A DNA stretch of 64,000 bases from Microbacterium profundi. Lineage in GTDB: Bacteria > Actinomycetota > Actinomycetes > Actinomycetales > Microbacteriaceae. Each line of letters begins with the position of its first letter. Positions within the stretch are counted from its first letter, which is position 1. Below, one piece after another: positions 1 to 8,522 of the stretch. A program made the translations under genes and the position numbers. The stretch is from contig NZ_JPSY01000001.1 in assembly GCF_000763375.1 (NCBI RefSeq), forward strand, positions 1,178,001 to 1,242,000, given 5' to 3'. The notes beneath the pieces were generated by a model, which made no database searches, was not told the DNA's origin, and saw nothing but the letters and a program-made list of their open reading frames with translations.

Positions 1-2
1 TG

Positions 3-542
3 GAGCAGGACGAACACGGTTGGCTACCGGTCGAACTCGCTCGGGAAGCAGAACAGGCGCTGGAATGGGTGCCGGCACCCGGTGCTCCACCATCGCCCGG
101 GCATGCGCTGCTCAGCACCGCGCGCTCGTTACGGTTCATCCGCCGCTTCAAGGGCCGCGTCATACCCGTCGCGCACACCAGAGAGCTGTCGGCCAACCCG
201 CTCCGCGCTGTTCGCGAACTCGGCAGTGGAGCGCAGAGGAGGTCCCAGGGATACTCGTGGTCTGGCCAACCGGACCATGCGGAGACACTGGCGCTGCTCG
301 CGGTCGCCGACGGAACGGCGACCGCATCCGTGGATCTGAACGAGCGCGTCATGAACGGGCTGGCGGCGCTGGATGAGAACCAGGAGTATCCGTACCGGCA
401 GACGACCGATGCCGAACGTGAATCATCGGCGAAACAGGCCGTGACCTCACTCATGGAGGTGTTGGCTCCGCTCGGCGGCCACGGTGGTTACGGGCTCTTC
501 ACTCCGGCCGTGCGCGCATTCGCGCACTCGCTGCTGCGCTGA
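3..542 (+). CDS. Unrecognised protein, C-terminal part only
   Basis: This reading frame is open from the left edge of the window to a TGA at 540-542, so the gene starts upstream and only about 179 C-terminal residues are visible. I do not recognise the family. The visible part is rich in Ala, Arg and Leu, has no obvious membrane segment, and ends in FAHSLLR. A 35-base gap with a strong ribosome site separates it from the antitoxin gene that follows. It could be a small regulatory or metabolic enzyme; nothing in the fragment decides this. Confidence 0.6.
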   Translation, partial: EQDEHGWLPVELAREAEQALEWVPAPGAPPSPGHALLSTARSLRFIRRFKGRVIPVAHTRELSANPLRAVRELGSGAQRRSQGYSWSGQPDHAETLALLAVADGTATASVDLNERVMNGLAALDENQEYPYRQTTDAERESSAKQAVTSLMEVLAPLGGHGGYGLFTPAVRAFAHSLLR

Positions 543-577
543 ACTCTTCAGAATCCATCCCACGGAAGGAGGTTTGC

Positions 578-823
578 TTGCATACTGTAAGCATGCCCAA
601 CGTTCTGATCCGTGATCTTCCGCCCGAGGTGCACGCCGTGCTGGCGCAACGCGCTGAGCACAACGGCCAGTCATTGCAGCAGTATCTGACGCAAGAGCTG
701 ACTCGGCTGGCGCGCAAAAGGGACAATGCAGAGTTGACTGCCGCAATCAGCGCGCGCGGCGATCGCATTTCTCTCAGCGCAGAAGAGATTATGGAAGCCA
801 TCCGACGTGGACGATCGGAATGA
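578..823 (+). CDS. VapB/FitA-type ribbon-helix-helix antitoxin
   Basis: An 81-residue protein with an N-terminal ribbon-helix-helix signature (PNVLIRDLPPEVHAVLAQRA) typical of FitA/VapB antitoxins. These bind DNA through the first 40 residues and hold the toxin with the C-terminal tail. The start chosen is TTG at 578 because an AAGGAGG ribosome site ends at 572, six bases upstream; the ATG at 593 lies too far from it. The stop overlaps the toxin start by four bases (ATGA), the usual coupling in vapBC operons. It probably represses its own promoter together with the toxin. Confidence 0.85.
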   Translation: MHTVSMPNVLIRDLPPEVHAVLAQRAEHNGQSLQQYLTQELTRLARKRDNAELTAAISARGDRISLSAEEIMEAIRRGRSE

Positions 824-1206
824 TGATCGTCGTCGACGCGTCCATTGTTCTGGACCATTTACTCGGCGACCTTGATGCCGCCGTGTCCACACGCATCGAC
901 GGCGCCGACCTGGCTGCTCCCGATCTGCTCGACGTCGAGGTCGCATCAGCGCTGCGAGGACTATGGCTGGGGCACAAAGTCACCGAAGAGCGTGTGCATA
1001 CGACGATCGACGACCTCGCGCGGTTCGAAGCCGATCGGTTCGCCTCGAGCATGCTGATCCCGCGAGCTATGCAACTTCGCGAGAACCTGACGGTGTACGA
1101 CGCGACGTATGTCGCTCTCGCCGAGGTGCTCGAGTGTGCGCTCCTCACCCGCGACCGCCGCATTGCTGCAGCACCAGGTATCCGTTGCCCCGTGCAAGTG
1201 ATCTGA
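820..1206 (+). CDS. VapC-type PIN-domain ribonuclease toxin
   Basis: A 128-residue PIN-domain protein. The four acidic residues that bind metal in VapC nucleases are visible: D6 (VVDASIVLD), E40 (LDVEVASALR), D94 (TVYDATYVALAE) and D112 (LLTRDRRI). VapC toxins cut tRNA or rRNA when released from their antitoxin. Length and spacing fit the family and all catalytic residues are intact, so it should be active. It is coupled to the preceding antitoxin gene by a four-base overlap. Confidence 0.9.
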   Translation: MMIVVDASIVLDHLLGDLDAAVSTRIDGADLAAPDLLDVEVASALRGLWLGHKVTEERVHTTIDDLARFEADRFASSMLIPRAMQLRENLTVYDATYVALAEVLECALLTRDRRIAAAPGIRCPVQVI

Positions 1207-1225
1207 CCGAGATTACGCTGGTCCC

Positions 1226-1897
1226 ATGTCCGACACGATCACCGTCCCCGACGTCCTCACACAGCTCGCCGCTCTCGAGGATCCGAAGATGCGCGCCGCG
1301 AATGAGAAGCGCGGCGACGATCACGGCATCAACCTCTCAAAGCTGCGTGCGCTCGCCAAGAAGGTCAAGACGAACCACGCTCTGGCGAAAGAGCTCTGGG
1401 AGACCGGCGAGACCGCACCGCGTCTGCTCGCCCTGCTGATCTGCAAACCGAAGGAGTTCACGGCCGACGAGCTCGATGCAATGCTTCGTGAGACGCGGGC
1501 ACCGAAGGTCAACGACTGGTTCGTGAACTACATCGCCAAGAAGTCGCCGCTCGCCGAAGAGATGCGACAGCGGTGGTTCGACGACGCCGATCCGACGGTC
1601 GCTGCGGCGGCATGGTCACTGACCAGCGAGCGCGTGGCGAAGAACCCGGAGGGGCTCGATCTCGAGGATCTGCTGGACCGCATCGAACGCGACATGAAGG
1701 ATGCGCCGGCACGGCCGCAGTGGTCGATGAACGAGACGCTCGCGCAGATCGGCATCTACCACCCGCACCTGCGCGCCCGCGCTCTGGAGATCGGCGAACG
1801 GCTGCAGGTGCTGGCCGACTACCCCACCGCCCCGGGCTGCACTTCTCCCTTCGCTCCCATCTGGATCGGTGAGATCGTCCAGCGCCGCGAGGGCTGA
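1226..1897 (+). CDS. DNA alkylation repair protein (AlkD-like HEAT-repeat family)
   Basis: A 223-residue, helix-rich protein resembling the DNA_alkylation (AlkC/AlkD) family. Members are built of HEAT-like repeats and excise or bind alkylated bases. The start motif (KMRAANEKRGDDHGINLSKL) and the WSLTSERVAKNP segment around residue 130 match members annotated as DNA alkylation repair enzymes in actinobacteria. Some members act only as DNA-binding scaffolds, so glycosylase activity is an inference. It is followed by deoD after 15 bases and may be co-transcribed. Confidence 0.7.
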   Translation: MSDTITVPDVLTQLAALEDPKMRAANEKRGDDHGINLSKLRALAKKVKTNHALAKELWETGETAPRLLALLICKPKEFTADELDAMLRETRAPKVNDWFVNYIAKKSPLAEEMRQRWFDDADPTVAAAAWSLTSERVAKNPEGLDLEDLLDRIERDMKDAPARPQWSMNETLAQIGIYHPHLRARALEIGERLQVLADYPTAPGCTSPFAPIWIGEIVQRREG

Positions 1898-1912
1898 CCC
1901 TAGGCTGAGTTC

Positions 1913-2623
1913 ATGAGCACGCACATCGCCGCCGAGCCCGGTCAGATCGCCCCCATCGTCCTGTTCCCGGGTGACCCGTTGCGGGCGAAGTGGATAGCCG
2001 AGAACTTCCTCGATGACGCAACGCTGTATTCGGAGACGCGCGGGATGCTGGGATTCACCGGCACCTGGGAGGGGCACCGTGTCTCCGTGCAGGGCTCGGG
2101 CATGGGGCAGCCGTCGATGGCGATCTACGCCACCGAATTGTTCACGGAGTACGACGTGCAGACGATCGTGCGGGTCGGATCATGCGGAGCACTGGCCGAG
2201 CATCTCTCGGTGCGAGACATCATCATCGCGAACGGCGCGTGCACCGATTCCGGCATCAATCGCGTGCGCTTCAGTGGACTCGACTACGCACCCGTCGCCG
2301 ATTTCGCACTCCTGCGCGCGGCGGTCGAGGCGAGTGAGACCATGTCGCTGGATGCCGCCGTGCACGTCGGGCTGCTGTTCTCGAGCGACCAGTTCTACAG
2401 CACGCGGCCGGAGCTGACCGAGCCGTTCGTCGCCCACGGCGCCCTGGGCGTCGAGATGGAGACGAGCGGGCTCTACACCTTGGCTGCCTCCTACGGCCGT
2501 CGCGCCTTGAGCATCTGCACCGTCTCCGACCACATCGTCACCGGCGAGGAGACCACGGCCCAGGAGCGCGAGCAGACCTTCGGAGACATGATCGAGATCG
2601 CTCTGCGCGCGGCGACTGCCTGA
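1913..2623 (+). CDS. deoD: Purine-nucleoside phosphorylase, DeoD type
   Basis: A 236-residue protein of the hexameric PNP family. It cleaves purine (deoxy)nucleosides with phosphate to free base and (deoxy)ribose-1-phosphate in the cytosolic purine salvage pathway. Visible signatures are the phosphate loop GDPLRAKWIAENFL near residue 25, GSGMGQPSMAIYATEL near 62, RVGSCGAL, the nucleoside-binding EMETSGLYTLAA near 180, and the base-binding SDHIVTGEE near 205. The length is normal (E. coli DeoD has 239 residues). The start ATG at 1913 follows the upstream stop by 15 bases. Confidence 0.93.
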   Translation: MSTHIAAEPGQIAPIVLFPGDPLRAKWIAENFLDDATLYSETRGMLGFTGTWEGHRVSVQGSGMGQPSMAIYATELFTEYDVQTIVRVGSCGALAEHLSVRDIIIANGACTDSGINRVRFSGLDYAPVADFALLRAAVEASETMSLDAAVHVGLLFSSDQFYSTRPELTEPFVAHGALGVEMETSGLYTLAASYGRRALSICTVSDHIVTGEETTAQEREQTFGDMIEIALRAATA

Positions 2624-2640
2624 TGAGGGGAGCGGATGCG

Positions 2641-2722
2641 GCATAACTCCGGACGAACCTCGCGGACCGGCGACTTTTCGGCGTCGCCGGGGTCGAAACC
2701 GGCCGATTCTCCGGAGTTATGC
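2641..2722. repeat. 82-bp palindromic element with ACAACTCC/ATAACTCC-type arms
   Basis: The sequence begins GCATAACTCCGGA (2641-2653) and ends with its exact reverse complement (2710-2722), enclosing about 56 GC-rich bases. Two related elements with CACAACTCC arms lie at 61137-61220 and 61233-61313, with almost the same length. Its position between deoD and a helicase gene suggests a REP-like mobile palindrome; it could also act as a terminator for deoD. Confidence 0.8.
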
Positions 2723-2769
2723 GGTGCCCGACGTTCGTCCAGGTCGCGGTGAGGGATGATCGAAGGACC

Positions 2770-5343
2770 ATGACTTCCTCCGCGCGCCTCGATCCGACCT
2801 CCCTGCGCGACGCCTCGGGGGCAGTCGACCCGGATGCCGTCTACACGGCGTTCGTGGAATGGGCAGAGGCCACCGGCATCCGCCTGTACCCGGCGCAGGA
2901 CGAGGCGGTCATCGAGATCGTCTCGGGTCAGAACCTGATCCTGTCGACGCCGACCGGCACCGGGAAGTCGCTCGTCGCCGTCGGTGCGCACTTCGCCGCG
3001 CTCGTCGAGGGCCGCCGAAGCTATTACACCGCGCCGATCAAGGCCCTCGTGAGCGAGAAGTTCTTCGCGCTCGTCGACACCTTCGGGCCCGAGAACGTCG
3101 GCATGATCACGGGTGATTCGTCGGTGAACGCGGATGCTCCGATCATCTGCTGCACGGCCGAGATCCTCGCCAACCTCGCTCTGCGCCAGGGACCTTCGGC
3201 TGACGTCGGGCAGGTCGTGATGGATGAGTTCCACTTCTACGCCGACCCGGATCGCGGGTGGGCGTGGCAGGTTCCGCTGCTCACGTTGCCGCAGGCGCAG
3301 TTCGTCCTGATGTCGGCGACCCTGGGCGATGTGACCGCGCTGGCGGCAGACCTGAGTCGGCGCACCGGCCGCGAGACAGCGACCGTGACGGGCGTCGAAC
3401 GTCCGGTGCCGCTGCACTTCTACTACGAGCTCACCCCGATCCATGAGACGGTCGACGACCTGCTGACGACTGGCCAGGCGCCGATCTACGTCGTGCACTT
3501 CTCGCAGGCCGCAGCCATGGAGCGCGCGCAGGCGTTGTCGAGCATGAAGATCGCGACCCGCGAGCAGCGCGATCAGATCGCCGAGCTCATCGGAGAGTTC
3601 CGCTTCACGACGGCGTTCGGCAAGACGCTCTCGAAGTTCCTGCGCGCGGGCATCGGAGTGCATCACGCCGGCATGCTGCCCAAATATCGGCGGCTCGTCG
3701 AACAGCTCGCTCAGCGCGGGATGCTGCGCGTGATCTGCGGAACCGACACGCTCGGCGTCGGCATCAACGTGCCGATCCGCACCGTGCTGCTCACGGCACT
3801 GACGAAGTTCGACGGCACGCGCATGCGGCAGCTGAACGCCCGTGAGTTCCATCAGATCGCCGGACGTGCGGGCCGCGCCGGCTTCGACACGGCCGGCACC
3901 GTGGTCGCACAGGCGCCGGAGCATGAGACCGAGAACGCCGCGCTGATCCGCAAGGCCGGCGATGACCCGAAGAAGAAGCGCAAGATCATCCGCAAGAAGG
4001 CGCCGGACGGCTTCGTGTCGTGGGGTGAGCCCTCGTTCCGCAAGCTGATCGACGCCGAGCCGGAGACGCTGACCTCGCACATGCAGATCACGAGCGCGAT
4101 GATACTCAACGTCATCGGTCGCGGCGGAGACGTGTTCGCGAATATGCGCGCGCTGGTATATGACAATCACGAGCCGCGGGCAAGGCAACGGATGCTGGCG
4201 CTGCGGGCGCTGGGAATCTATCGGACGCTGCGGGAATCGGGGATCGTCGAGCAGTCGGAGCCTCGCTCCCTGAGCCTGTCGAAGGGGCGAGAGCCAGAGA
4301 TCAGCCTCACCGTCGATCTGCAGCCGAACTTCGCGTTGAACCAGCCGCTGTCGCCTTTCGCTCTCGCCGCGTTCGAGCTGCTGGATCCGGATGCCGCGAC
4401 CTTCGCGCTCGACATGATCTCGATCGTCGAGGCGACGCTCGACGATCCGCGCGCGGTGCTGAGCCAGCAGGAGTTCCTCGCCCGCGGCGACGCGGTCGCC
4501 GAGATGAAACGCGAGGGCATCGAGTACGACGAACGCATGGAGCTGCTCGAGCAGATCACGTATCCGAAGCCGCTCGAAGAGCTGCTGGGCGCGACGTTCG
4601 AGACGTACAGCGCGGCGCAGCCGTGGATCCGCGACTTCGAGCTGCGGCCGAAGGCCGTCGTTCGCGACATGTACGAGCGAGCCATGTCGTTCGGGGAATA
4701 TGTCGCGTATTACAAGATCGCACGGTCAGAGGGAGTGGTGCTGCGGTACTTGTCGGACGCGTATCGCGCGGCGTCGCAGACCATCCCGGAGGATCTGAAG
4801 AACGAGGATCTGCGTGACCTCATCGAGTGGCTCGGAGAGCTCGTCCGCCAGGTCGACTCCTCGCTCTTGGATGAGTGGGAGGAGCTGCGGGCCGGCACCG
4901 ACAACGGCGTCGTCGATCTGGATGCTCTCAAGGCCGCCGAGCACGTCCAGGAGCCGATCGTGCCGCCCGCGCCGAAGCGTCTCACGAGCAATGTGCGCGC
5001 GTTCCGCATCCTGGTGCGCAACGAACTGTTCCGCCGGGTGCAGCTCGCCGCCCGCGAAGACGTCGACGCCCTGGCGGCGCTCGATCCCACGTTCGGCTCC
5101 GACGGGTGGAACGACGCCCTCGACGCCTACTTCGCCGAGCACGATGACATCCTCACCGGCCCGGACGCCCGCAGTTCGAAACTCCTGCTGCTGACCGAGG
5201 GTTCCGCGACCTGGACCGTGCGGCAGATCATCGATGACCCCGCCGGTGACCACGACTGGGGCATCGCCGCGACGATCGACCTCGCAGCATCGGACGAGGC
5301 GGGTGAAGCCGTCGTGACGGTGACCGGGGTGGACCGGCTCTGA
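2770..5343 (+). CDS. DEAD/DEAH-box helicase with DUF3516-type C-terminus
   Basis: An SF2 helicase of 857 residues. Motif I is STPTGTGKS (about residue 62), motif II DEFH, motif III SAT, and motif VI QIAGRAGRAG, followed by a long C-terminal region typical of the actinobacterial DUF3516 helicases related to Ski2/HelY. It probably unwinds RNA or DNA; the exact substrate is not known. I use ATG 2770 (MTSSARLDP) after GAAGGA rather than the upstream in-frame ATG at 2719, which lies in the palindromic element. Around residue 505 the reading frame includes one copy of the 19-bp dispersed repeat (4268-4286), read as LSLSKG, an apparent in-frame insertion into a variable loop. Confidence 0.88.
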   Translation: MTSSARLDPTSLRDASGAVDPDAVYTAFVEWAEATGIRLYPAQDEAVIEIVSGQNLILSTPTGTGKSLVAVGAHFAALVEGRRSYYTAPIKALVSEKFFALVDTFGPENVGMITGDSSVNADAPIICCTAEILANLALRQGPSADVGQVVMDEFHFYADPDRGWAWQVPLLTLPQAQFVLMSATLGDVTALAADLSRRTGRETATVTGVERPVPLHFYYELTPIHETVDDLLTTGQAPIYVVHFSQAAAMERAQALSSMKIATREQRDQIAELIGEFRFTTAFGKTLSKFLRAGIGVHHAGMLPKYRRLVEQLAQRGMLRVICGTDTLGVGINVPIRTVLLTALTKFDGTRMRQLNAREFHQIAGRAGRAGFDTAGTVVAQAPEHETENAALIRKAGDDPKKKRKIIRKKAPDGFVSWGEPSFRKLIDAEPETLTSHMQITSAMILNVIGRGGDVFANMRALVYDNHEPRARQRMLALRALGIYRTLRESGIVEQSEPRSLSLSKGREPEISLTVDLQPNFALNQPLSPFALAAFELLDPDAATFALDMISIVEATLDDPRAVLSQQEFLARGDAVAEMKREGIEYDERMELLEQITYPKPLEELLGATFETYSAAQPWIRDFELRPKAVVRDMYERAMSFGEYVAYYKIARSEGVVLRYLSDAYRAASQTIPEDLKNEDLRDLIEWLGELVRQVDSSLLDEWEELRAGTDNGVVDLDALKAAEHVQEPIVPPAPKRLTSNVRAFRILVRNELFRRVQLAAREDVDALAALDPTFGSDGWNDALDAYFAEHDDILTGPDARSSKLLLLTEGSATWTVRQIIDDPAGDHDWGIAATIDLAASDEAGEAVVTVTGVDRL
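4268..4286. repeat. Dispersed 19-bp repeat CCCTGAGCCTGTCGAAGGG inside the helicase gene
   Basis: An exact CCCTGAGCCTGTCGAAGGG, flanked by CTCGC and GGCGAG that add an outer stem. The same or one-base-variant sequence occurs three times in the RNase H gene (53460-53594) and once inverted just after it (53767-53785). Here it is translated without breaking the frame. Confidence 0.9.
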
Positions 5344-5416
5344 GTCGCATCAACTGTGTCGGATCCCCTCTTTGTCAAGCTGGTTGTGAGTCGTTCATGA
5401 TCAGTAGGGAGTCAGG

Positions 5417-5824
5417 GTGATGACTGTCAGTCCAGGGTTCACGGCCACGGAGATCCGTGAGATCGTGCACGAGTATCAGGTGCAGCCGCACGGTCAGAAG
5501 CGGCCGTGGCTCGCCGCGCGGGGCGTGTCGTATGCCCGGCTGCGGCGGTGGCGCGACGCGGTGTTCGAGGGTGACCTCGACCGGGGGCTGGTCCCGCGAG
5601 AAGGTAGTGGTATGACGATCCCACCGAGCAAGCGCACCGCGCTGGAGAAGCAGCGTGCGAGAGAACGCGCCGCGCATGAGAACGAGGTGACGCGGTTGAC
5701 CGCGCGGGTGCGGGAGCTGGAGGACACCAACGATGCGCTGGGAAAAGCTATCGGGCTCTTGCACGCGATGAGCGAGCCAGAGCCCGCCGAGATCCCGACG
5801 ACGACCGATCCGTCGAGTTCCTGA
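5417..5824 (+). CDS. IS3-family OrfA, DNA-binding subunit
   Basis: A 135-residue protein. The N-terminal half (FTATEIREIVHEYQVQPHG ... YARLRRWRDAV) resembles a helix-turn-helix. The second half is a Leu/Glu-rich coiled coil (RARERAAHENEVTRLTARVR) like the leucine zipper that mediates OrfA multimerisation in IS3 elements. It stops two bases before OrfB begins, so the pair may rely on coupling or low-level frameshifting. Start ATG or GTG alternatives near 5417 cannot be separated. Confidence 0.8.
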   Translation: MMTVSPGFTATEIREIVHEYQVQPHGQKRPWLAARGVSYARLRRWRDAVFEGDLDRGLVPREGSGMTIPPSKRTALEKQRARERAAHENEVTRLTARVRELEDTNDALGKAIGLLHAMSEPEPAEIPTTTDPSSS

Positions 5825-5826
5825 GC

Positions 5827-6852
5827 ATGGAGAACGACCTCGTGGCGGAGTTGGCCTGGATCACCGGATCCCAGCGGCAGGCGCTGGAGCTGACGGGGGT
5901 GTCCCGGTCGACGTGGCACTACCGGCAGCACCCGCGGGACCGGGTCGCCGATCCGATCCCGCAGACCGAGCGGGCGTACCAGTCGCGGATCAGCGAGCCG
6001 GACCGGGAGAAGATCACCGAGCACATCCTGTCCGGGTGGGCGGGACAGAACTCCGTCGATCACGCGTTCGCCTCGGCATGGGACCAAGGGATCATGCTCG
6101 GCTCCCGCCGCACCTGGTGGCGGATCGCAGCGGAGATCGAGGACCAGATGCTGCGCCCGAAGGTCCCGGCTCGTAAGGAGCGCACGGCGCCGCGGAACAA
6201 ACCCGTGCTGAAGGCGACCGGCCCCGGGCAGGTTTGGACGTGGGATATCAGTGACCTGTACTCGCCGTGGCGTGGGGTGGTGTTCAAGGCGTACAAGATC
6301 ACCGACATCTTCTCCCGTGAGATCGTCGGATGGCGGGTCGAGGACCGTGAGGCCGACCACCTCGCCGTCGAGATGTTCGCGCAGGCGATCGCCATGCACG
6401 GCACGCCGTGCATCGTGCACGCCGACAACGGCGCCGCGATGAAATCGAACCTGCTGCGAGACTTCCTGAAAGAGCAGCACGGCACTGAACTGTCACACAG
6501 CCGGCCGTACGTGTCCGATGACAACCCCTTCAGCGAGGCGGGATTCCGGACCATGAAGTACCGGCCGGGCTACCCGAAAGTCTTCGCCGACCTCGACTCC
6601 GCCAGGGCATATCTCGGCGAGTACGTGCCCTGGTACAACCAGGAGCACAAGCACTCCGGTATCGCGTTGTTCTCCCCGTCCCAGGTCCACGATGGATCCT
6701 GGCGCGAGGCCTGGCAGACACGCGAACACGCCCTGCAACGCTACTTCGAGGCGCACCCGGAACGCTTCCGCGCCCGCCCGAGCACACCCACACCCGCTGG
6801 CACGGTCGGGATCAACCTGCCCAACGAGAAACCACAAAACAAGGCCGCGTGA
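5827..6852 (+). CDS. IS3-family OrfB, DDE transposase
   Basis: A 341-residue rve-type integrase core. Acidic residues are seen in WTWDISDLYS (first Asp), VHADNGAAM (second Asp) and NPFSEAGFRTMKY (Glu), the DDE arrangement of IS3 enzymes. The N-terminal helix-turn-helix (RQALELTGVSRSTWHYRQ) is intact, and the C-terminus has the usual YNQEHKHSGI motif. It looks functional. It is a different subgroup from the second IS3 element at 41.1-42.6 kb: the catalytic motifs match but the rest diverges. Confidence 0.88.
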   Translation: MENDLVAELAWITGSQRQALELTGVSRSTWHYRQHPRDRVADPIPQTERAYQSRISEPDREKITEHILSGWAGQNSVDHAFASAWDQGIMLGSRRTWWRIAAEIEDQMLRPKVPARKERTAPRNKPVLKATGPGQVWTWDISDLYSPWRGVVFKAYKITDIFSREIVGWRVEDREADHLAVEMFAQAIAMHGTPCIVHADNGAAMKSNLLRDFLKEQHGTELSHSRPYVSDDNPFSEAGFRTMKYRPGYPKVFADLDSARAYLGEYVPWYNQEHKHSGIALFSPSQVHDGSWREAWQTREHALQRYFEAHPERFRARPSTPTPAGTVGINLPNEKPQNKAA

Positions 6853-6881
6853 CTCCACACAGCTTGACATCGCTCGATCAA

Positions 6882-6947
6882 GTCAATTCTGGCGGTGATT
6901 CCAGGCTGATCCGGCCGCCAGAGTTGCACCTGGCCGCCAGACTTGAC
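6882..6947. repeat. 66-bp mini-element with 14-bp inverted ends, perhaps an IS21 terminus
   Basis: GTCAATTCTGGCGG (6882-6895) and CCGCCAGACTTGAC (6934-6947) are inverted copies matching at 13 of 14 positions. A third related unit, CCGCCAGAGTTGCA, lies between them at 6915-6928. Multiple short terminal repeats of this kind are typical of IS21-family ends, and a decayed IS21 lies at 21.4-22.7 kb. It immediately follows the IS3 right end. Confidence 0.65.
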
Positions 6948-6959
6948 GGCCACCACGGC

Positions 6960-8477
6960 TCACCACGGGTTCGGCTTGTAGTCCTTCAGGAACACTCCGT
7001 GCACGTCGACCCCCGCCTCGCCCTGCACGATCGGGTCGTACACGCGTGCGGCGCCGTCGACGAGGTCGAGCGGGGCGTGGAAGCCCTCCTCGGCCAGGCG
7101 CACCTTTGTGTGGTGCGGGCGCTCATCCGTGATCCAGCCGGTATCGACAGCGGTCATCAGGATGCCGTCGGTCTCGAGCATCTCGCCCGCGCTGGTGCGC
7201 GTGAGCATGTTCAGCGCGGCCTTGGCCATGTTGGTGTGCGGATGCCCCGGACCCTTGTAGCGGCGGGAGAACTGGCCTTCCATCGCCGAGACGTTCACGA
7301 CGTATTTGCGGTGCGCGTCCGACGCGGCCATCGACGCCCGCAGCCGGCTGATGAGCAGGAACGGTGCTGTGGTGTTCGCGAGCTGCACCTCGAGCATCTC
7401 GAGCGGATCGACCTGCTCGACCGACTGCACCCAGCTGTTGACGCGGTTGATGTCGGGGACGAGGCCCCCGGCATCGATCGCGCTTCCGTCGGCGTGCTTC
7501 TCCAGTGACGACGACCCCGGCGCCATCGCGAGCCTGGCGAGGTCTTCGGCCGTCAGCGCCTGGCCGCCCTGCTCCGCCACAGTGCCGCCGAGGGCAGCCA
7601 CGGACAGCAGCGGGTTGGAGTCGACGGATGCCTGCAGCGCCTGCGGGTGCGGATCGACCGTGTGCCCGAACGTCTCCATCTCGGGCAGCGGTCCGTCCGG
7701 CAGCGGCTGCATCTCAGCATCCGCCAGCAGAGAGTACGCACCCGGCGAGCGCCTGACGGTCTGCGCGGCATTGTTGATGAGGATGTCGAGCGGCCCCTGG
7801 GCCGCGACCGAATCGGCGAGCGCGATCACCTGAGCCGGATCGCGCAGGTCGATGCCGACCACGCGCAGCCGGTGCAGCCAGTCGGCCGAGTCCGGCAGGG
7901 ACGAGAACCGCCGAACGGCGTCGCGCGGGAAGCGCGTGGTGATGGTCGTGTGGGCGCCGTCGCGCAGCAGGCGCAGGGCGATGTGCATGCCGATCTTCGC
8001 GCGGCCGCCGGTGAGCAGCGCGCGCTTGCCGTTCAGGTCGGTGCGGGCATTGCGCTTGCCGTGGCTGAAGCGCGCGCAGTCGGGGCAGAGCTGGTGGTAG
8101 AAAGCGTCGACGAGCGTGTACGGCTGCTTGCAGATGTAGCAGTTGCGCGGCTTGAGCAGCTCGCCCGCGATCGGGGCGTCCACGGTCGTCTTCAGGTCGT
8201 TGCCGCGCGTCTCGTCGTCGATGCGGTCTGGTGCGCCAGTCGCCGTGTTGGCGACGACGGCCTTGTCGGCTTGGGCGATCGCGTCACGGATCTCTTTGCG
8301 GCGCACGCGTTTGACGGCCTTGAACATCGCGGCGGTCGCGCGACGGACGGCGACGTAATCGGGATGCTGCTCATCGAGCTGATCCATGGATGCGAGCACG
8401 CGCAGCACGGTCTCGAGATCAGCCGGGTCGAGGCCGTCGCCGAAGTCGGAGGTGTCGGCAGCTGGCGCATCGGTCAT
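6960..8477 (-). CDS. Short-chain dehydrogenase with N-terminal zinc ribbon
   Basis: A 505-residue NAD(P)-dependent oxidoreductase. The cofactor motif is LTGGRAKIGMHIA (about residues 155-167, a variant of TGxxxGxG), and NNAAQT follows near 236. The usual YxxxK is not obvious, although NMAKAALNM sits in the matching region. Before the Rossmann fold is a two-CxxC site (CYICKQPY and CPDC, residues 113-135), a likely zinc ribbon, preceded by a helical segment. This is about twice the length of an ordinary SDR. The substrate is unknown. It lies directly left of the IS30 5' half and is probably part of the ancestral chromosome. Confidence 0.75.
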   Translation of the reverse strand: MTDAPAADTSDFGDGLDPADLETVLRVLASMDQLDEQHPDYVAVRRATAAMFKAVKRVRRKEIRDAIAQADKAVVANTATGAPDRIDDETRGNDLKTTVDAPIAGELLKPRNCYICKQPYTLVDAFYHQLCPDCARFSHGKRNARTDLNGKRALLTGGRAKIGMHIALRLLRDGAHTTITTRFPRDAVRRFSSLPDSADWLHRLRVVGIDLRDPAQVIALADSVAAQGPLDILINNAAQTVRRSPGAYSLLADAEMQPLPDGPLPEMETFGHTVDPHPQALQASVDSNPLLSVAALGGTVAEQGGQALTAEDLARLAMAPGSSSLEKHADGSAIDAGGLVPDINRVNSWVQSVEQVDPLEMLEVQLANTTAPFLLISRLRASMAASDAHRKYVVNVSAMEGQFSRRYKGPGHPHTNMAKAALNMLTRTSAGEMLETDGILMTAVDTGWITDERPHHTKVRLAEEGFHAPLDLVDGAARVYDPIVQGEAGVDVHGVFLKDYKPNPW

Positions 8478-8522
8478 TGGGCTGATTTTACGCGAGCGGG
8501 CTGAGAGAGTGCCTCCTCCCGA

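Larger units (their letters stand above)
5373..6869 (+). mobile_element. IS3-family insertion sequence, apparently complete
   Basis: Ends are marked by an imperfect inverted repeat: TGTCAAGCTG at 5373-5382 and CAGCTTGACA at 6860-6869, with further matches inward (AGTC/GACT). The element is about 1.5 kb and holds two consecutive genes, a helix-turn-helix/coiled-coil OrfA and a DDE transposase OrfB. No convincing target-site duplication is visible around these ends. Confidence 0.8.

Noticed and set aside
2491..4188. 565-codon minus-strand frame opposite the helicase
   Set aside because: Arg/His-rich antisense shadow of the helicase gene; no motif, no ribosome site.
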